Assembly: GCA_017458025.1 (NCBI GenBank) | Contig: JAFTGG010000098.1 | Coordinates: forward strand, 1-5,292 | Length of the DNA stretch: 5,292 nucleotides | Source of the DNA: Oscillospiraceae bacterium | GTDB taxonomy: Bacteria; Bacillota; Clostridia; Oscillospirales; Oscillospiraceae | Reading direction: 5' to 3' | Part shown: positions 4,530 through 5,292 of the stretch, piece after piece | Layout of the letters: the number at the start of each line of letters is the position of its first letter | Numbering within the stretch: position 1 is the stretch's first letter | Program-made: the position numbers and the translations under genes | The notes under the pieces: model-generated | The model's database searches: none | Told to the model about the DNA's origin: nothing | Seen by the model: the letters and a program-made list of their open reading frames with translations, nothing else

Positions 4530-5292
4530 TCAGTGAATGAGCTCCTGGAAGAACTGATAGGCTTCCTTGTCCGTGAAGCCCTCGTGCACGACCTTGCGCA
4601 CCGCCTGCGCCATCTCGACGGGGTGCTGGCTCTGGAAGATGTTGCGGCCCATGTCGACGCCCGCGGCGCCCTGACGGATCACGTCATAGGCGAGCGTCAG
4701 CGCTTCGTCCTCGGGCAGCTTCTTGCCGCCGGCAACCACGATGGGCACCGGGCAGGCGGCGACGATCTCGTCGAAGTGCTCGCAGTTGTAGGTCTTGACG
4801 ATCTGCACGCCCATCTCCGCAACGATACGGGTCGCGAGCTTGAAGTACTTGTCGGTACGCTCCATGTCCTTGCCGACGGCGACGACGCCGAGGGTCGGGA
4901 TACCGTAGCTCATGCCGGCGTTGATGACCTGAGAGAGATTGTCGAGGCTCTCAAGCTGGCCGTCCGCGCCGATGAAGGTCTGGACTGCCATGCAGTCCGC
5001 GTTCATGCGGATCGCGTCCTCGATGTCGACCGCCACGACCTCGTGGCTCAGGTCGTCGTTGAGCATTGAGCTGCCCGACGTGACGCGCAGCGCCACGCCG
5101 CATTGGTTGTTCGCGGGCACGCAGGTACGCAGCGCGCCGCGGGTGCACATCAGCACGTCGACATACGGCATCAACTGCGGCACCGTGAGGTCGAGGCGCT
5201 CCAGACCCGCCGTGCTGCCCATGAAGTAGCCGTGGTCGAACGCGAACATGACGGTCTTACCCGTCTTGGGATCGAAAATCTTGCTCAGGCGG
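4530..5292 (-). CDS. LsrF-like class I aldolase/thiolase, N-terminus outside window
   Basis: The 253 visible residues align well from memory with E. coli LsrF (3-hydroxy-5-phosphonooxypentane-2,4-dione thiolase) from about its residue 39 on, so roughly 38 N-terminal residues are missing. Blocks shared with LsrF include RLSKIFDPKTGKTV at the window edge, MFAFDHGYF (visible 15-23), DVLMCTRG (45-52), GVGKDM-like VAVGKDM (137-143), IVKTY (164-168), CPVPIVVAGGKKLPE (180-194) and GVDMGRNIFQS (211-221). Lys166 in IVKTY corresponds to the Schiff-base lysine (Lys203) of LsrF. In E. coli, LsrF acts on phosphorylated autoinducer-2 in the cytoplasm. The wider DeoC/FbaB family also contains fructose-bisphosphate aldolases and the ADH synthase of archaeal-type shikimate synthesis, so the exact substrate is less certain than the fold. 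No other lsr genes are visible. ATG 5249 is internal, not the start. Confidence 0.88.
   Translation of the reverse strand, partial: RLSKIFDPKTGKTVMFAFDHGYFMGSTAGLERLDLTVPQLMPYVDVLMCTRGALRTCVPANNQCGVALRVTSGSSMLNDDLSHEVVAVDIEDAIRMNADCMAVQTFIGADGQLESLDNLSQVINAGMSYGIPTLGVVAVGKDMERTDKYFKLATRIVAEMGVQIVKTYNCEHFDEIVAACPVPIVVAGGKKLPEDEALTLAYDVIRQGAAGVDMGRNIFQSQHPVEMAQAVRKVVHEGFTDKEAYQFFQELIH

Noticed and set aside
3867..5069. A 400-codon plus-strand open frame antisense to the VWA and LsrF-like genes
   Set aside because: Its composition is Ala/Val/Arg/His/Asp-rich without recognisable motifs, and it has no ribosome binding site. Both opposite-strand genes have clear family matches.
1..5292. CRISPR arrays, tRNA or rRNA genes
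   Set aside because: I saw no regularly spaced repeats, no cloverleaf with a TTCGA-type arm in intergenic DNA, and no rRNA-like sequence.

Overview
The window reads as ordinary chromosome from a fairly high-GC Firmicute, most likely an anaerobic gut-type Clostridia (Oscillospiraceae or Christensenellales relatives). This is inferred from consensus sigma-A promoters with 17-bp spacers, strong Shine-Dalgarno sites, many intrinsic terminators, an EpsC-type serine acetyltransferase and an ECF-type S component. No 16S or other decisive marker is present, so the taxonomy is an inference.

Layout, left to right. (1) Positions 1-61 hold the first 20 codons of an unidentified minus-strand gene that leaves the window. 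(2) Positions 62-370 are a divergent intergenic region. It has a consensus promoter for asnA, a strong minus-strand promoter followed almost at once by a terminator-like hairpin, a weaker minus-strand extended -10 nearer the left gene, and a small inverted repeat between the promoters. (3) asnA (371-1378, +) encodes ammonia-dependent asparagine synthetase. (4) cysE/epsC (1408-2304, -) encodes serine O-acetyltransferase, convergent with asnA. The two share one bidirectional terminator whose stem also encodes the last residues of the acetyltransferase. (5) Positions 2305-2457 hold two divergent, non-overlapping promoters for cysE and for a small membrane protein, with an 8-bp inverted repeat over both -35 boxes. 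(6) Positions 2458-2961 (+) encode a 167-aa six-helix membrane protein resembling ECF transporter S components. (7) Positions 2961-3123 are a compact non-coding element with 18-bp terminal inverted repeats and a flanking TA duplication, i.e. a MITE-like insertion lying exactly between the stop codon and the terminator of the membrane gene. (8) A perfect 16-bp-stem bidirectional terminator (3136-3170) serves the membrane gene and the next, convergent gene. (9) Positions 3216-4415 (-) encode a complete COG3825/CoxE-like VWA-domain protein. (10) Positions 4530-5292 (-) hold most of an LsrF-type class I aldolase/thiolase whose N-terminus lies outside the window, separated from the VWA gene by a hairpin terminator.

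The genes look mostly like single-gene transcription units rather than one pathway. AsnA and CysE are two amino-acid biosynthesis entry points (asparagine; O-acetylserine for cysteine). The S component imports an unknown small molecule using an energizing module encoded elsewhere. The VWA protein normally works with a MoxR AAA+ ATPase, which is not in view. The LsrF-like protein suggests handling of phosphorylated AI-2 or a related sugar phosphate.

The least ordinary items are the MITE-like element, whose empty site can be reconstructed and keeps the same stop codon, and the promoter-hairpin unit upstream of the left gene. I see no clear new multi-gene system here.
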